Of a DNA stretch of 64,000 nucleotides, positions 32,755-41,488 are shown in pieces. Source of the stretch: Mobiluncus sp963511525. GTDB taxonomy: Bacteria; Actinomycetota; Actinomycetes; Actinomycetales; Actinomycetaceae. Position 1 is the first letter of the stretch; each line of letters begins with the position of its first letter. The notes beneath the pieces were generated by a model. It saw only the letters and a program-made list of their open reading frames with translations. It was not told the DNA's origin and made no database searches. The translations under genes and the position numbers were made by a program. The DNA lies in contig NZ_CAUPIY010000002.1 of the NCBI RefSeq assembly GCF_963511525.1, positions 180,812-244,811 of the forward strand. Direction: 5' to 3'.

Positions 32755-33792
32755 GTGCCTATCCTCACCAATCAATCCCCGGCCTCTGAGCTGGCAGAAT
32801 ACGAAGACTTCGTTGCGAACAGCCCCCACGGACACATGATGCAGTCGGTGAACTGGTCCCAGGTTAAGAGCAACTGGAGAGCGGATTTTGTCTACCTGCG
32901 CGGCGCGGATGGGTCAATTAAAGCGGCGCTCTCGATTCTCTCCATTGCCAACGACGGGCAGCACTCATTTCTTTACGCGCCGCGCGGTCCCGTGTGCGAC
33001 CTTGCGAATGTTGAGCTCGTCAGCGCCCTCACCAAAGAAGCGCAGCCGGTTATCGAGAAACACAACGGATTCCTGCTGCGTATGGATCCAGAAGTGACTT
33101 ACAGCCCGGATTTGGTCCAGATGTATACCCAAGCCGGATTCACCGTGCGGTCACGCGAGATAGAGGATCCGCACGCATTTTCCAATCCACGCATCAATAT
33201 GGTGGCTAATCTCTCGGGACTCACGCAAGAGAACCTAATAGAAAACTATTCACGCAAAGCCAAGAACAAGATCCGCAAACCATACAAATCCGGGATTACG
33301 ACCCGCCTAGTTTCCGTCGATGAAGACGACTATCTAAAGTCCCTGGACGAGTTCTATCATCTCACCGAGATTATGGCGCAGCGCCAAGGCATCACCTACC
33401 GGCCGAAGGAATATTTCGCCCGGCTGATGCGCGCTTTTGATGACTCCAAACTCTTCGTCACCTCTTACGATGCCGACGGAGAGAGAGAAGTTCTCTCCAG
33501 CTGCATAGTGGTTTCCTACAATCGGAAATCGTTTTATATGTATGCTGCGTCCTCAAACGAGAAACGCAACCTGCTGCCTAATCACCAGATGAATTTTGAA
33601 GCGATTAAGTACGCCATCTCGCGGGGCATGAGCGAATACGACATGGGCGGCGTGTACAGCACAGAGACCGACGACGGCCTTTTCAACTTTAAGCACCATT
33701 TCACCGGCGATGAGGGGATTCGCGAAATGCTGGGAGAAATCGACCTCGTGATTGACGAGGCTCGCTACCGGGATTTCGTGGCGAACCACTGA
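32755..33792 (+). CDS. FemX/FemAB-like peptidoglycan interpeptide-bridge aminoacyltransferase
   Basis: A 345-residue tandem-GNAT protein from GTG 32755. FemAB family traits are the N-terminal HMMQSVNWSQVK, LYAPRGPVCD near residues 74-83, the SRKAKNKIRKPYKSG segment near 165-180, and a second GNAT half with DMGGVYSTETDDGLFNFKHHFTGD near 300-323. It lacks the FemA coiled-coil arm. These enzymes use aminoacyl-tRNA to add residues to the lysine or ornithine side chain of lipid II or related precursors. It is divergent from the DegT-type gene with 160 bases between. The activity class is clear; the residue added is unknown. Confidence 0.9.
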   Translation: MPILTNQSPASELAEYEDFVANSPHGHMMQSVNWSQVKSNWRADFVYLRGADGSIKAALSILSIANDGQHSFLYAPRGPVCDLANVELVSALTKEAQPVIEKHNGFLLRMDPEVTYSPDLVQMYTQAGFTVRSREIEDPHAFSNPRINMVANLSGLTQENLIENYSRKAKNKIRKPYKSGITTRLVSVDEDDYLKSLDEFYHLTEIMAQRQGITYRPKEYFARLMRAFDDSKLFVTSYDADGEREVLSSCIVVSYNRKSFYMYAASSNEKRNLLPNHQMNFEAIKYAISRGMSEYDMGGVYSTETDDGLFNFKHHFTGDEGIREMLGEIDLVIDEARYRDFVANH

Positions 33793-34023
33793 GGCACGTA
33801 TCTTAACCGCGCTGTTGACGCTTCGCTCATGTTTTGCCGCTGCGCCCCGTGCATTTATGCCGCTTCGCGGCCTAACGGAGCTCTGCCTGAAACGGCAAAT
33901 CATTGCCGTTTCTTAACGGCTCCGCGCCCTGAGCGCTTCGTATTTCTGCTACTTCGTAGCAGGGGCGAAGTGCCGCAATGTTTACGCTTCGCTCATTTTT
34001 TGCCGCATGGCGGCAAAAAATGC
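33793..34023. repeat. Cluster of hairpins and a 23-base direct repeat
   Basis: No gene is seen here. Four exact stem-loops occur: GCCGC-TTC-GCGGC (33859-33871); a 10-base-pair stem at 33889-33912; TGCTAC-TTC-GTAGCA (33947-33961); and an 11-base-pair stem at 33996-34020 with T on the left arm and A on the right. A 23-base repeat starting ACGCTTCGCTCAT occurs at 33818-33840 and 33984-34006 with one mismatch. The cluster lies between the converging femX-like gene and the zinc-ribbon gene. It looks like a REP/BIME-type element or a structured untranslated region. Confidence 0.6.
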
Positions 34024-34188
34024 TCAGCGAGAAAAGAAACTCGTGAATAGGGATTGCGGTTTGCGTTCGTCTTCGGAACAGGTACACCACTGATCGGCCG
34101 GGACGCTGGCCTTGACCGCCTCAATGTGTTGGCCACACCCTGTCCAAGTGGTCTTTCCGCAGTTCGCGCACTTTACTGGAGAGCACAT
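34024..34188 (-). CDS. Small zinc-ribbon protein (54 residues)
   Basis: An ATG at 34188 preceded by AAAGGG opens a 54-codon frame ending in TGA at 34024-34026. The product begins MCSPVKCANCGKTTWTGCGQH and contains C7, C10, C18 and H21 plus a later CTC pair, a compact zinc-ribbon pattern. The arrangement C-x-x-C-GKTTW-x-GCGQH followed by a V-P-x-x-QWC segment is a recurrent tiny protein annotated as hypothetical in many Actinobacteria. It follows the CoA-disulfide reductase-like gene by 43 bases on the same strand and is probably co-transcribed. A hairpin lies directly after its stop. Function is unknown; a regulatory or metal-binding role is only a guess. Confidence 0.75.
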   Translation of the reverse strand: MCSPVKCANCGKTTWTGCGQHIEAVKASVPADQWCTCSEDERKPQSLFTSFFSR

Positions 34189-34231
34189 ATTTTCCCTTTC
34201 CTAAAGTTTTGGTTCATAGTCGACGGCAGCG

Positions 34232-35905
34232 CTACATTTCCAGCACCGCGCCGGGGTTATCGAAATAGTAGGCGAAAACCGTATTGACCCCGCCAGATAA
34301 TACTTTAGCATTAATCCCCGTGGGTTCCAGAATTCGCTGGGCCAGCCAGGCGTTAGCCCCGCTGTCGTCGCTCAAGTACACGGTTTTCCCATCGGCCCAA
34401 GTCCGCACCTCATCGAGCCGCGAACGCAGTTCCGTCAAGGGAATGCACCTGGCGCCTTGCAAATGTCCGGCATTGAACTCGGGGACGGGGCGCACATCAA
34501 GGATTGGGGTGGCGGGGTCGAGGTGAGCCGCTTCCTCGGCGTACCACAGTTTCAGCCGGCCACGTAGCACATTTTCCGCCACGTAGCCCAGGAAATTGAC
34601 CGGATCCTTCGCCGCGGAATACGGGGGCGCATACGCCAAATCCAAGTCAATCAAATCGGGGGCACTCAGCCCGGCCTTGAGAGCTGTGGCGATAACATCG
34701 ATACGCTTATCCACTCCGTTGCCCCCGATTCCTTGAGCACCGAGGATCCTTCCGTCCGCTTCCGCGAAATGCAGCATCAGCTGCATCGGTTGGGCGCCGG
34801 GCAGGAAAGTGCCGTGGTCGGTGGGGTGGGTGTGAATAGTGCGGTAGGCGATGCCCCTCGCGTCCAGTTCGGCTCGGTTTGCCCCGGTCTGAGCCACAGT
34901 CATGGGTCCCACCCGGAAAATCGAGGTAGAGATGGGTTTGGGCAAGGGGCGGGCCGTTTCTGGGTCAGCGATGAAGTCGGCGATAAGCCGAGCCGCGCGG
35001 TTGGTCGGACCGGCCAGCGCAACCGGCCGCGCTTGTCCAGTCACCCCGGTCTGCTGCGTAACGGCGTCACCGCAGGCGAACACGTCAGGCAAACTGGTAC
35101 GTCCGTGCTGATCAATTACCATAAAGCCTCGCTCATCAGCCTTGACCCCGGCTGCTACGAAAGGCTTGGTGGCGGGGATAACGCCCGCAGCCAGCACAAT
35201 CAACCCCACCTCCAGGCGCTGCCCGTCTGACAGTTCCGCCAGATCGTGAGCGGGGAAATGTTGAATCTTGGTGACACGAGTTTTCGCGATGACGTTAATA
35301 TTGAGCGATTGCAAGGCTCCGGTCACCAGGTTAGCCATCTCCAGGTCCAGCGGGGGCATGACATGGTCAGTGCCTTCCACGATAGTTGTGTTGATGCCGC
35401 GGTGAGCCAGAGCTTCCGCCGCTTCGATGCCGATGAATCCCCCGCCGATGACCAGCGCTGATTTTGCTGATTCAGCTAGGTCCACAATCTGTTGGGCATC
35501 ATCTACGGTGCGCAGCGTGTGAACCCGCGGGGAATCCAAGCCCTCAATCGGGGGACGCGCAGCCCTCGCTCCGGGAGAAAGAATCAGCTTGTCGTAACGT
35601 TCCGTGAATTCTTGCCCGTCCGCGTCACGCACCTGCACGGTTTTCGCGTCCGCGTCCAGGCCGATGACCTCGTGGTTCACCCGCACATCCAGATTCAGTT
35701 TCGCTTTCAGGCTCTGGGGTGTGTTCAGCAGTAGGCTTTCCCGTGTGGGAATCTCCTGGCCGACATAAAAAGGCAAGCCGCAGTTGGAAAACGAGGGGTA
35801 CGGCCCTTTTTCAAACACCACAATTTCGGCTGACTCGTCCAACCTGCGCATCCGCGCCGCGAAGGACAGGCCGCCCGCAACTCCGCCGACCACTACCAGT
35901 TTCAT
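34232..35905 (-). CDS. CoA-disulfide reductase-like FAD/NAD(P) oxidoreductase with C-terminal rhodanese domain
   Basis: A 557-residue flavoprotein. The FAD motif GGVAGG lies at residues 7-12. The single active-site cysteine C42 in SNCGLPFYVG is the signature of CoADR, NADH oxidase and polysulfide reductase. The NAD(P) motif GGGFIGIE is near 152-159, a FACGDAV FAD segment near 283, and a dimerisation domain follows to about residue 440. The last 100 residues are a rhodanese domain, but the catalytic loop that should hold the cysteine reads LSDDSGANA, so this domain is probably inactive for sulfur transfer. Likely roles are CoA-disulfide or polysulfide reduction in thiol redox balance. The zinc-ribbon gene follows. 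Confidence 0.88.
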   Translation of the reverse strand: MKLVVVGGVAGGLSFAARMRRLDESAEIVVFEKGPYPSFSNCGLPFYVGQEIPTRESLLLNTPQSLKAKLNLDVRVNHEVIGLDADAKTVQVRDADGQEFTERYDKLILSPGARAARPPIEGLDSPRVHTLRTVDDAQQIVDLAESAKSALVIGGGFIGIEAAEALAHRGINTTIVEGTDHVMPPLDLEMANLVTGALQSLNINVIAKTRVTKIQHFPAHDLAELSDGQRLEVGLIVLAAGVIPATKPFVAAGVKADERGFMVIDQHGRTSLPDVFACGDAVTQQTGVTGQARPVALAGPTNRAARLIADFIADPETARPLPKPISTSIFRVGPMTVAQTGANRAELDARGIAYRTIHTHPTDHGTFLPGAQPMQLMLHFAEADGRILGAQGIGGNGVDKRIDVIATALKAGLSAPDLIDLDLAYAPPYSAAKDPVNFLGYVAENVLRGRLKLWYAEEAAHLDPATPILDVRPVPEFNAGHLQGARCIPLTELRSRLDEVRTWADGKTVYLSDDSGANAWLAQRILEPTGINAKVLSGGVNTVFAYYFDNPGAVLEM

Positions 35906-36095
35906 GACTTCTCCTGATTCTGCCGTTTTGACTTGGAAAGTTCCCTGGGAAGTGTCCCCGGCGAAGCTCCCCTAATACTATTAACATAGCATACCTTCGT
36001 GCACGGGGCTAAACTGACCATCCGCCCGCCGAGACGAGCCTGAACAACCCGCCCACCCGCGCTTGTGCGCGATTCTGAAGAACCGGCGAAAACGG
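35906..36095. other. Intergenic region between menA and the CoADR-like gene
   Basis: No gene or convincing terminator is seen in these 190 bases. It must hold the promoter of the CoADR-like gene on the minus strand; TATGCTATGTTAATAG-type AT-rich sequence near 35980-35995 is the only plausible -10 region. Confidence 0.3.
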
Positions 36096-37010
36096 CTAGA
36101 GCAGTGCAAACAGCAAGCCGAGCAAGCAGCCATAAGCCAGGGTGAGGAAACCGGTGTTGCGCAAAGCCACAATCAGAGCTTTGCCGGTCAGGTGTGTGCG
36201 CACCGGACGCATCGTTAACAAAGCCCCTAGCCACAGCAACAACTGCACCACAAAACCGCCGCTCCACTGGACGAAACCGCCGGGGAAGATTTCCGGCCAC
36301 GGCACAAACAGCACCGCCAGCGACAACAGTAGAGCAACATAGATGAAAAGCTGATAAATACGCCGTGACCAGGCATCTCCCAAACGAACCGCCAGGGTAA
36401 CTTTGCCGGATTTCTGGTCCGTGGGAATGTCGCGCAGATTATTGACCATCAGCAGTGCGCAGGATAGCAACCCCAAGCCGCTGGCCAGCGCCCAGGACTG
36501 CCACGGCAAGATTTGGGCCTGCACCCACAAGGTTCCCTGCACCGCCATCAGCCCGAAAAAGACAAAAACCAGCAGCTCAGACAAGCCCACCCCGGCGTAG
36601 CCATAAGGGTGCTTGCCTCCGGTATAGAACCAGGCAGCGGCGACTGCCGCCACTCCGGCGCCGATGAGCCACCACGACTGGGAGACGACGGCGACACTCA
36701 AGCCCACGATGCTGGCCAAAGCGAAACAGCTCAGCGCCACCGCCAAGACTTTGCGCGGATTTTCCCCGCCTCCGACCAGGCGCGGCGGACCAACGCGGTA
36801 TTCGTCCGTGCCCCGAATCCCGTCGGAATAGTCGTTGGAAAAATTCACCCCGATTTGCAGTAGCAGTGCCACCGCTAAGCAACCCAAGGCCAACCAGGGA
36901 TCCATCTTGCCCAGTCCGGCGGCAATGCCGGTGCCGAGCAGGACGGGTGCCGCCGAAGCCGGGAGAGTACGCAGCCGCGCTCCTTCAATCCAGGCTTGAG
37001 CAGTGGCCAT
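36096..37010 (-). CDS. menA: 1,4-Dihydroxy-2-naphthoate polyprenyltransferase
   Basis: An integral-membrane UbiA-family prenyltransferase, 304 residues, that joins the prenyl tail to DHNA in menaquinone synthesis. Two Asp-rich motifs mark the active site: NFSNDYSDGIRGTD near residues 56-69 and NNLRDIPTDQKSGKVTLA near 189-206. About eight or nine transmembrane helices are visible. The N-terminal IEGARLRTLPASAAPVLLGTG is typical of MenA. The ATG at 37010 has AAGGAACCCCG upstream. It is divergent from radA across 214 bases. With menB, menC and menE it completes most of the late pathway in this window. Confidence 0.95.
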   Translation of the reverse strand: MATAQAWIEGARLRTLPASAAPVLLGTGIAAGLGKMDPWLALGCLAVALLLQIGVNFSNDYSDGIRGTDEYRVGPPRLVGGGENPRKVLAVALSCFALASIVGLSVAVVSQSWWLIGAGVAAVAAAWFYTGGKHPYGYAGVGLSELLVFVFFGLMAVQGTLWVQAQILPWQSWALASGLGLLSCALLMVNNLRDIPTDQKSGKVTLAVRLGDAWSRRIYQLFIYVALLLSLAVLFVPWPEIFPGGFVQWSGGFVVQLLLWLGALLTMRPVRTHLTGKALIVALRNTGFLTLAYGCLLGLLFALL

Positions 37011-37224
37011 CGGGGTTCCTTTCTTTGCGTTGCAATCGTTGCGGCACCGGGTTTCCGCGCGGTTTGCGCTTTCACGAGGTTCTTCGCCCAGCGGGTTTCG
37101 GCCGCAAATTGCCTTAAAAGTCTAACGCGGTTTTAACCTGAAATTAACCAGTTAATTTGTAACCCCGGGTGTGGGTTTCAAACTCGCGATTTTTCACATT
37201 CGGGGGTTGTGAGACGATGGAGTC

Positions 37225-38742
37225 ATGGCGAAAGAAAAAACGGTTTACGTGTGCTCTAACTGCGGGGAGGAATGGCCCAAATGGGCTGGCCAATGCCGCG
37301 GTTGTGGCCAGTGGGGCACCCTGGAAGAAAACGTGGTCCTGGCGAAAAGTTCCGCCCGCGGGGGCGGTGGAACCGCGGTGCGCAGTTCCGGGGGATACGG
37401 GCGCCCGGCGTCCCCGGCCAAACCCATTGGCCAGTACTCCACCGAACGGGCGGTGCGCCTGCCCACCGGAGTGGGCGAATTCGATCGAGTCCTCAGCGGC
37501 GGTATTGTCCCCGGAGCGGTCATCTTGCTGGCTGGTGAGCCGGGAATCGGGAAGTCAACGCTGCTGTTAGAGGTCGCCGCCCGGATTGCCCAAGGCACGA
37601 CCCCGCACTCGCCCGGTGCCAGTGGGAAAAGCGCCGGGCTACGCTTGGTTTCCTCCGATTCGCAACGCCACGACGCCCCAGACACTGAGGGTAAAACTGT
37701 CCTGTACCTCACCGGCGAGGAAACCGCCGAAGCGGTACTGTCCCGCGCAAAACGTATCGGTGGAGTGGCGGAAAACCTCTATCTGGCGGCTGAAACCCAG
37801 GTTTCACAGGCCCTGGCCCAAATCGAGACAATCAGCCCGGATCTAACCATCATCGACTCCATCCAGACCTTAACCGATCCCACTATGGACACGTCTATCG
37901 GCGGCCCAGCCCAGGTTCGCGAAGTCGCGGCCCGACTCATTGACGCGGCAAAGGGCCGTCACATGGCACTCGTCTTGGTGGGGCATGTTACCAAGGACGG
38001 GGCGGTGGCCGGCCCGCGCACTCTAGAACACCTGGTGGACGTGGTGTGCCAGTTTGAGGGCGAACGAACTGGGGAACTGCGGCTGTTGCGCGCGGTGAAA
38101 AACCGCTACGGCCCTACGGACGCGGTCGGTTTCTTTCAAATGGTCGAATCCGGCATCGAAGGCATCGAAGATCCCAGCGGCCTGTTCCTCAGCAAAACGG
38201 CCGAGCCGGTGCCCGGGGCCTGCGTCACCATGTCGCTGGAAGGCCGGCGCGCCTTGCCTATAGAGATAGAAGCCCTGGCCACCCCCATTGCGGGCGGTTC
38301 ACCGCGACGCACGGTTTCCGGTCTGGATTATTCCCGCACCGCCATGATGCTGGCTGTCCTACAAGCTCGGCTGAAACTGCCTTTCGGCACCTTGGACGCT
38401 TACGTCTCCACAGTGGGCGGAGCCAGAGCGGTCGAGCCGGCAGTGGACTTGGCGGTTGCGCTCGCAGCGGCTTCAGCCGTGACGGGTCAGGTCATCGACC
38501 CTGGTCTGGTGGCTTTCGGGGAAGTTTCGTTGACCGGAGAAATCCGTTCCTGTACCTCGGTGTCTCGCCGAGTAGCAGAGGCGGCTCGACTGGGATTCAC
38601 CGGCGCTATTGTGCCTGCCGCCGCCGCAGGGGGTCTTAAGGCTCCGCGAGGATTCAAGATTCAAGCTGCCGCGAACCTGCGAGAGGCGATGAGCCTTGCT
38701 CTACGTCGCGCCCCAGCCTCGCCTCCAGACCACGAAATCTGA
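37225..38742 (+). CDS. radA: DNA repair protein RadA (Sms)
   Basis: A 505-residue RecA-like branch-migration ATPase. A C4 zinc finger is formed by C10, C13, C24 and C27. Walker A GEPGIGKST is at residues 104-112, the RadA-specific KNRYG motif near 293, and a Lon-protease-like C-terminal domain runs from about 345 with LPFGTLDAYVSTVGG and the FGEVSLTGEIR signature. An unusual insertion of about 35 residues (124-157, rich in Ser and Gly) follows Walker A, before the expected TVLYLTGEE strand. It acts in recombinational repair with RecA. The gene stands alone; 75 bases separate it from the cell-wall-binding CAP gene. Confidence 0.96.
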   Translation: MAKEKTVYVCSNCGEEWPKWAGQCRGCGQWGTLEENVVLAKSSARGGGGTAVRSSGGYGRPASPAKPIGQYSTERAVRLPTGVGEFDRVLSGGIVPGAVILLAGEPGIGKSTLLLEVAARIAQGTTPHSPGASGKSAGLRLVSSDSQRHDAPDTEGKTVLYLTGEETAEAVLSRAKRIGGVAENLYLAAETQVSQALAQIETISPDLTIIDSIQTLTDPTMDTSIGGPAQVREVAARLIDAAKGRHMALVLVGHVTKDGAVAGPRTLEHLVDVVCQFEGERTGELRLLRAVKNRYGPTDAVGFFQMVESGIEGIEDPSGLFLSKTAEPVPGACVTMSLEGRRALPIEIEALATPIAGGSPRRTVSGLDYSRTAMMLAVLQARLKLPFGTLDAYVSTVGGARAVEPAVDLAVALAAASAVTGQVIDPGLVAFGEVSLTGEIRSCTSVSRRVAEAARLGFTGAIVPAAAAGGLKAPRGFKIQAAANLREAMSLALRRAPASPPDHEI

Positions 38743-38817
38743 GTTGCCCCGAAACGGAACTTTTCGCATGCCCGGTATGTCACAATAAATACACCCCGAC
38801 TACCGAAAGGAACTGAT

Positions 38818-40287
38818 ATGAACCGAAAACATCTCATTGTCGCGGTTTGTGCTCTCGCCTTGACCGGCGCGTCTACCATCACCTGCACCGCCGCCAACGC
38901 TGAGGGCTACAACCAGCTCGCGGGCACTAACCGTTACGAAACTTCCGTGGCGATTTCCCGCCATGCCTACCCCACCTCAGCGGAAAATGTATACCTGGCG
39001 CGTGGCGACGTTTTAGCCGATGCTCTCTCAGCGGGGTCCCTGCCGGGAGGCCCGATTGTCCTGGTCAACCCGGTTGGCAGCAATGCTGCTGCCGCCCAGT
39101 ATGTGTCCGCCTTGAAAGTCAGCGGCAAAGTCATTGCCTTGGGCGGGCCGGGCGTAGTTTCCGATACCACCCTAACCCAAGTCGCTGGGGATAAGCCTAC
39201 CTCCCGAATCTTCGGAGCCAACCGCTATGAAACTTCAGCCAAGGTTGCCGCGGCCGCCTTCCCCAGCGGCGCAAAAGTGGCTTATATCGCCAACGGTGCC
39301 GGGGACGGCTCTCCCGACGCGGTAGCTGGTGGGGTTCTCACAGACGGTCCGGTCATTTTGGTCAATCCCAACGGAAATAATGCTTTTGCCGCCAATGCCA
39401 TTAAGGCGCTCGGAGCCCAAAAAGTCATCGCCTTGGGCGGGCCGGGAGCCGTGTCCGCCGCGGTGCTTAGCGAAGTTTCCCAAGGGATAGCCACTGACCG
39501 TCTGCAGGGAGAGAACCGCTACGTCACCTCCCTGGCTATTGCCAACCACGCTTTCCCCGGTCACAAGGGAACCTTCTACGTGGCTCGCGGCGACGTGCTG
39601 GCTGATTCGGTTTCCGGGGGAGCACTCCAGGACGGTCCTATCATCCTGTCCCCCACCTCGTCTAACTCCGGGATAAATATCGCCTCCGGTTACGTTCATA
39701 ACAACGCGGCTTCTCCCATTTTCTTGGGTGGGAGCATCTGGAATCCGCAGGTCATGCAGATGATTGCCAGCGGCACTGGATACACTCAGCCGGCTCAGCC
39801 GGCTCAGCCAGCCCAGCCGACTCAGCCAGCCCAACCGGCTCAGCCAGCGCAACCGAGTAATCCCGGCAATGCGGCAGCCTCGATGGAGCAAGCCGCCGCC
39901 CAAGAGGAAGCGGATATTTATGCCGGGATTAATGCCCGACGTGCCCAGGACGGTATCGCGCCTCTGACTCGCGATCCCGCTATGGATGCCATGGCCCGCG
40001 CCTGGTCGCAACATATGGCTCAAACCGGCGACTTTGAGCATTCCGACGGAGCCCCCAATGGCATCGACTCCATCCTTGGCAATCCGTGCCATATGGTAGG
40101 TGAAAACATTGACTGGCACATGGGGTACTTTCCCGCTGGCCAGGGCGGCGCCAAGCACGTCACCAACTGGATTCACTCACCGGGGCACTTCGCGAACCTG
40201 ATAAACTCAGGCTTCACCACCACCGGTATCGGGGTGTGGTTCGACGGGCCGAATTCATCCTACGCGACCCAGATGTTTTGTCGGTAA
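38818..40287 (+). CDS. Secreted cell-wall-binding repeat 2 protein with CAP (SCP/PR-1) domain
   Basis: A 489-residue exported protein. The signal peptide covers residues 1-29, cleaved after ANA. Three cell-wall-binding repeat 2 modules follow, each beginning like LAGTNRYETSVAIS, FGANRYETSAKVA or LQGENRYVTSLAIA and ending with a VIALGGPGVVS-type segment. A flexible linker of Q-P-A/T triplets spans about residues 323-349. The CAP domain (about 358-489) shows MARAWSQHMAQTGDFEHSD, GENIDWH and SPGHFANLI-type conserved blocks. CW-binding modules anchor proteins non-covalently to secondary wall polymers; CAP domains have varied extracellular roles. Ribosome site AAAGGA precedes the ATG. Confidence 0.93.
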   Translation: MNRKHLIVAVCALALTGASTITCTAANAEGYNQLAGTNRYETSVAISRHAYPTSAENVYLARGDVLADALSAGSLPGGPIVLVNPVGSNAAAAQYVSALKVSGKVIALGGPGVVSDTTLTQVAGDKPTSRIFGANRYETSAKVAAAAFPSGAKVAYIANGAGDGSPDAVAGGVLTDGPVILVNPNGNNAFAANAIKALGAQKVIALGGPGAVSAAVLSEVSQGIATDRLQGENRYVTSLAIANHAFPGHKGTFYVARGDVLADSVSGGALQDGPIILSPTSSNSGINIASGYVHNNAASPIFLGGSIWNPQVMQMIASGTGYTQPAQPAQPAQPTQPAQPAQPAQPSNPGNAAASMEQAAAQEEADIYAGINARRAQDGIAPLTRDPAMDAMARAWSQHMAQTGDFEHSDGAPNGIDSILGNPCHMVGENIDWHMGYFPAGQGGAKHVTNWIHSPGHFANLINSGFTTTGIGVWFDGPNSSYATQMFCR

Positions 40288-40341
40288 AGGGATTCCTGAA
40301 CAGCCAAAGCATCTGTAATCAACCACTTCTAACTTAATAAA

Positions 40342-40375
40342 CTTTTTGGGGCTGGCGCGAGCCAGCCCCAAAAAG
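40342..40375. terminator. 15-base-pair hairpin between convergent genes
   Basis: CTTTTTGGGGCTGGC (40342-40356) pairs perfectly with 40361-40375 across the loop GCGA. It sits between the convergent CAP-protein and dapD genes and probably ends both transcripts. T lies on the left arm and A on the right on both strands, so there is no free U-tract after the stem, which is atypical. Confidence 0.7.
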
Positions 40376-40411
40376 CATTAATCCCAAAACAGCGCCGAAA
40401 ATGGCGGTTTC

Positions 40412-41374
40412 TCAGTCTGAGAACTCGATGGCCGTACCACCGCGAGACACGGCCTCGACACGACCCGTCTGAGAGTTGCGGCGGAACACGGCGTGAGAAA
40501 CCCCCGCCAGCTCCTCGGCCAACATCGTCTTTGGCTCGATAAAGAACCCGGTGTCACCAGGCATAACACCGCCTGAAGGCATGTAGTAAACCTTGGTGTC
40601 ACTGTTCAAATACAAGCCGCCTTCAACAACGCAGTCATCTCCCAGCGGAATCGCCAGACCGGAGTTTGCCCCCATGTGACAGTCCTTACCCAAGGACACG
40701 CGCTTGTGAATTCCCACCGCCAAAGTACCCGCGGTAGAAGCGCCGCCAGCCAAAGTCGTGCCTTCGTCCACCGTCACGCCCTGCGACAGCCGCCCCTCAA
40801 TCCGAGCAGCCCCGAGGGTTCCCGCGTTGTAGTTCACGAATCCGGTGTAGCCAATCTCGGTGCCTGGATGCAGGTATGCCCCCAACCGCACGTTTTCAGT
40901 ATTGGCAATCCGCACCCCGTCCGGAGTCACGTAGGTGGTCATCCGGGGAATCCGATCCACACAACGGATATTGGCGCCGATGCCGTACTTGGTCATCAGG
41001 CGCAGACGGGTTTCCTCGAAGTTTTCGTAATCACAAGCTCCGCGGCTGGTCCACGCCACCAGGTTTAGTTTGTCGAACAGGCCTTCCAAACTCAACGTGT
41101 TGGGTTTCACTATGCGCCACGACAGGGCGTGCAAACGCAAGTACCCATCAGGAGCGCTCTGGACATCGTCCTCCAAATCGGCGGTCACGGTAATGACCTT
41201 GTTAACGATCAGGCGGGCATCGTCCTTGCCCTCCAGGTGCGCCAGCTTCGCGGTCAGCTCTTTCGCCTTCGCCTCGTCCACGTCGCCCTCGAAAATGTAA
41301 GGGTACCAGGTGTCCAGCGACTTTCCGCTCTCAGTTTCGGCCGTCAGGCCGACACCCCAAACTTTCTTAACCAT
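40412..41374 (-). CDS. dapD: 2,3,4,5-Tetrahydropyridine-2,6-dicarboxylate N-succinyltransferase (actinobacterial type)
   Basis: An enzyme of the succinylase branch of lysine and meso-diaminopimelate synthesis that uses succinyl-CoA. The start is taken at ATG 41374, with AAGGA six bases upstream, giving 320 residues, the usual size of actinobacterial DapD; the frame continues to 41422. The N-terminal WGVGLTAETESGKSLDTWYP is characteristic. A left-handed beta helix of hexapeptide repeats follows (VRLGAYLHPGTEIGYTGFVNYNAG, IEGRLSQGVTVDEGT), and the GANSGLAIPLGDDCVVEGGLY segment comes near 235. It trimerises and acts in the cytosol. It supplies precursor for lysine and, directly or through lysine, for the wall. 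Confidence 0.94.
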   Translation of the reverse strand: MVKKVWGVGLTAETESGKSLDTWYPYIFEGDVDEAKAKELTAKLAHLEGKDDARLIVNKVITVTADLEDDVQSAPDGYLRLHALSWRIVKPNTLSLEGLFDKLNLVAWTSRGACDYENFEETRLRLMTKYGIGANIRCVDRIPRMTTYVTPDGVRIANTENVRLGAYLHPGTEIGYTGFVNYNAGTLGAARIEGRLSQGVTVDEGTTLAGGASTAGTLAVGIHKRVSLGKDCHMGANSGLAIPLGDDCVVEGGLYLNSDTKVYYMPSGGVMPGDTGFFIEPKTMLAEELAGVSHAVFRRNSQTGRVEAVSRGGTAIEFSD

Positions 41375-41488
41375 GTTTTTCCTTCTCTCTAAAATAATGT
41401 CAACAATTTTGCCTCGCCTCACCGCCTGCGCCGGAGCGCATTACGCGCCGCCGGTAAACAGGTCGGGTAGGGAGACGCAAAAAGCCGA

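Noticed and set aside
39783..39860. Tandem CAG-CCx-GCx-like repeats that might be taken for a repeat array or CRISPR.
   Set aside because: They encode the Q-P-A/T linker of the CAP protein in frame; there are no spacers of constant length.
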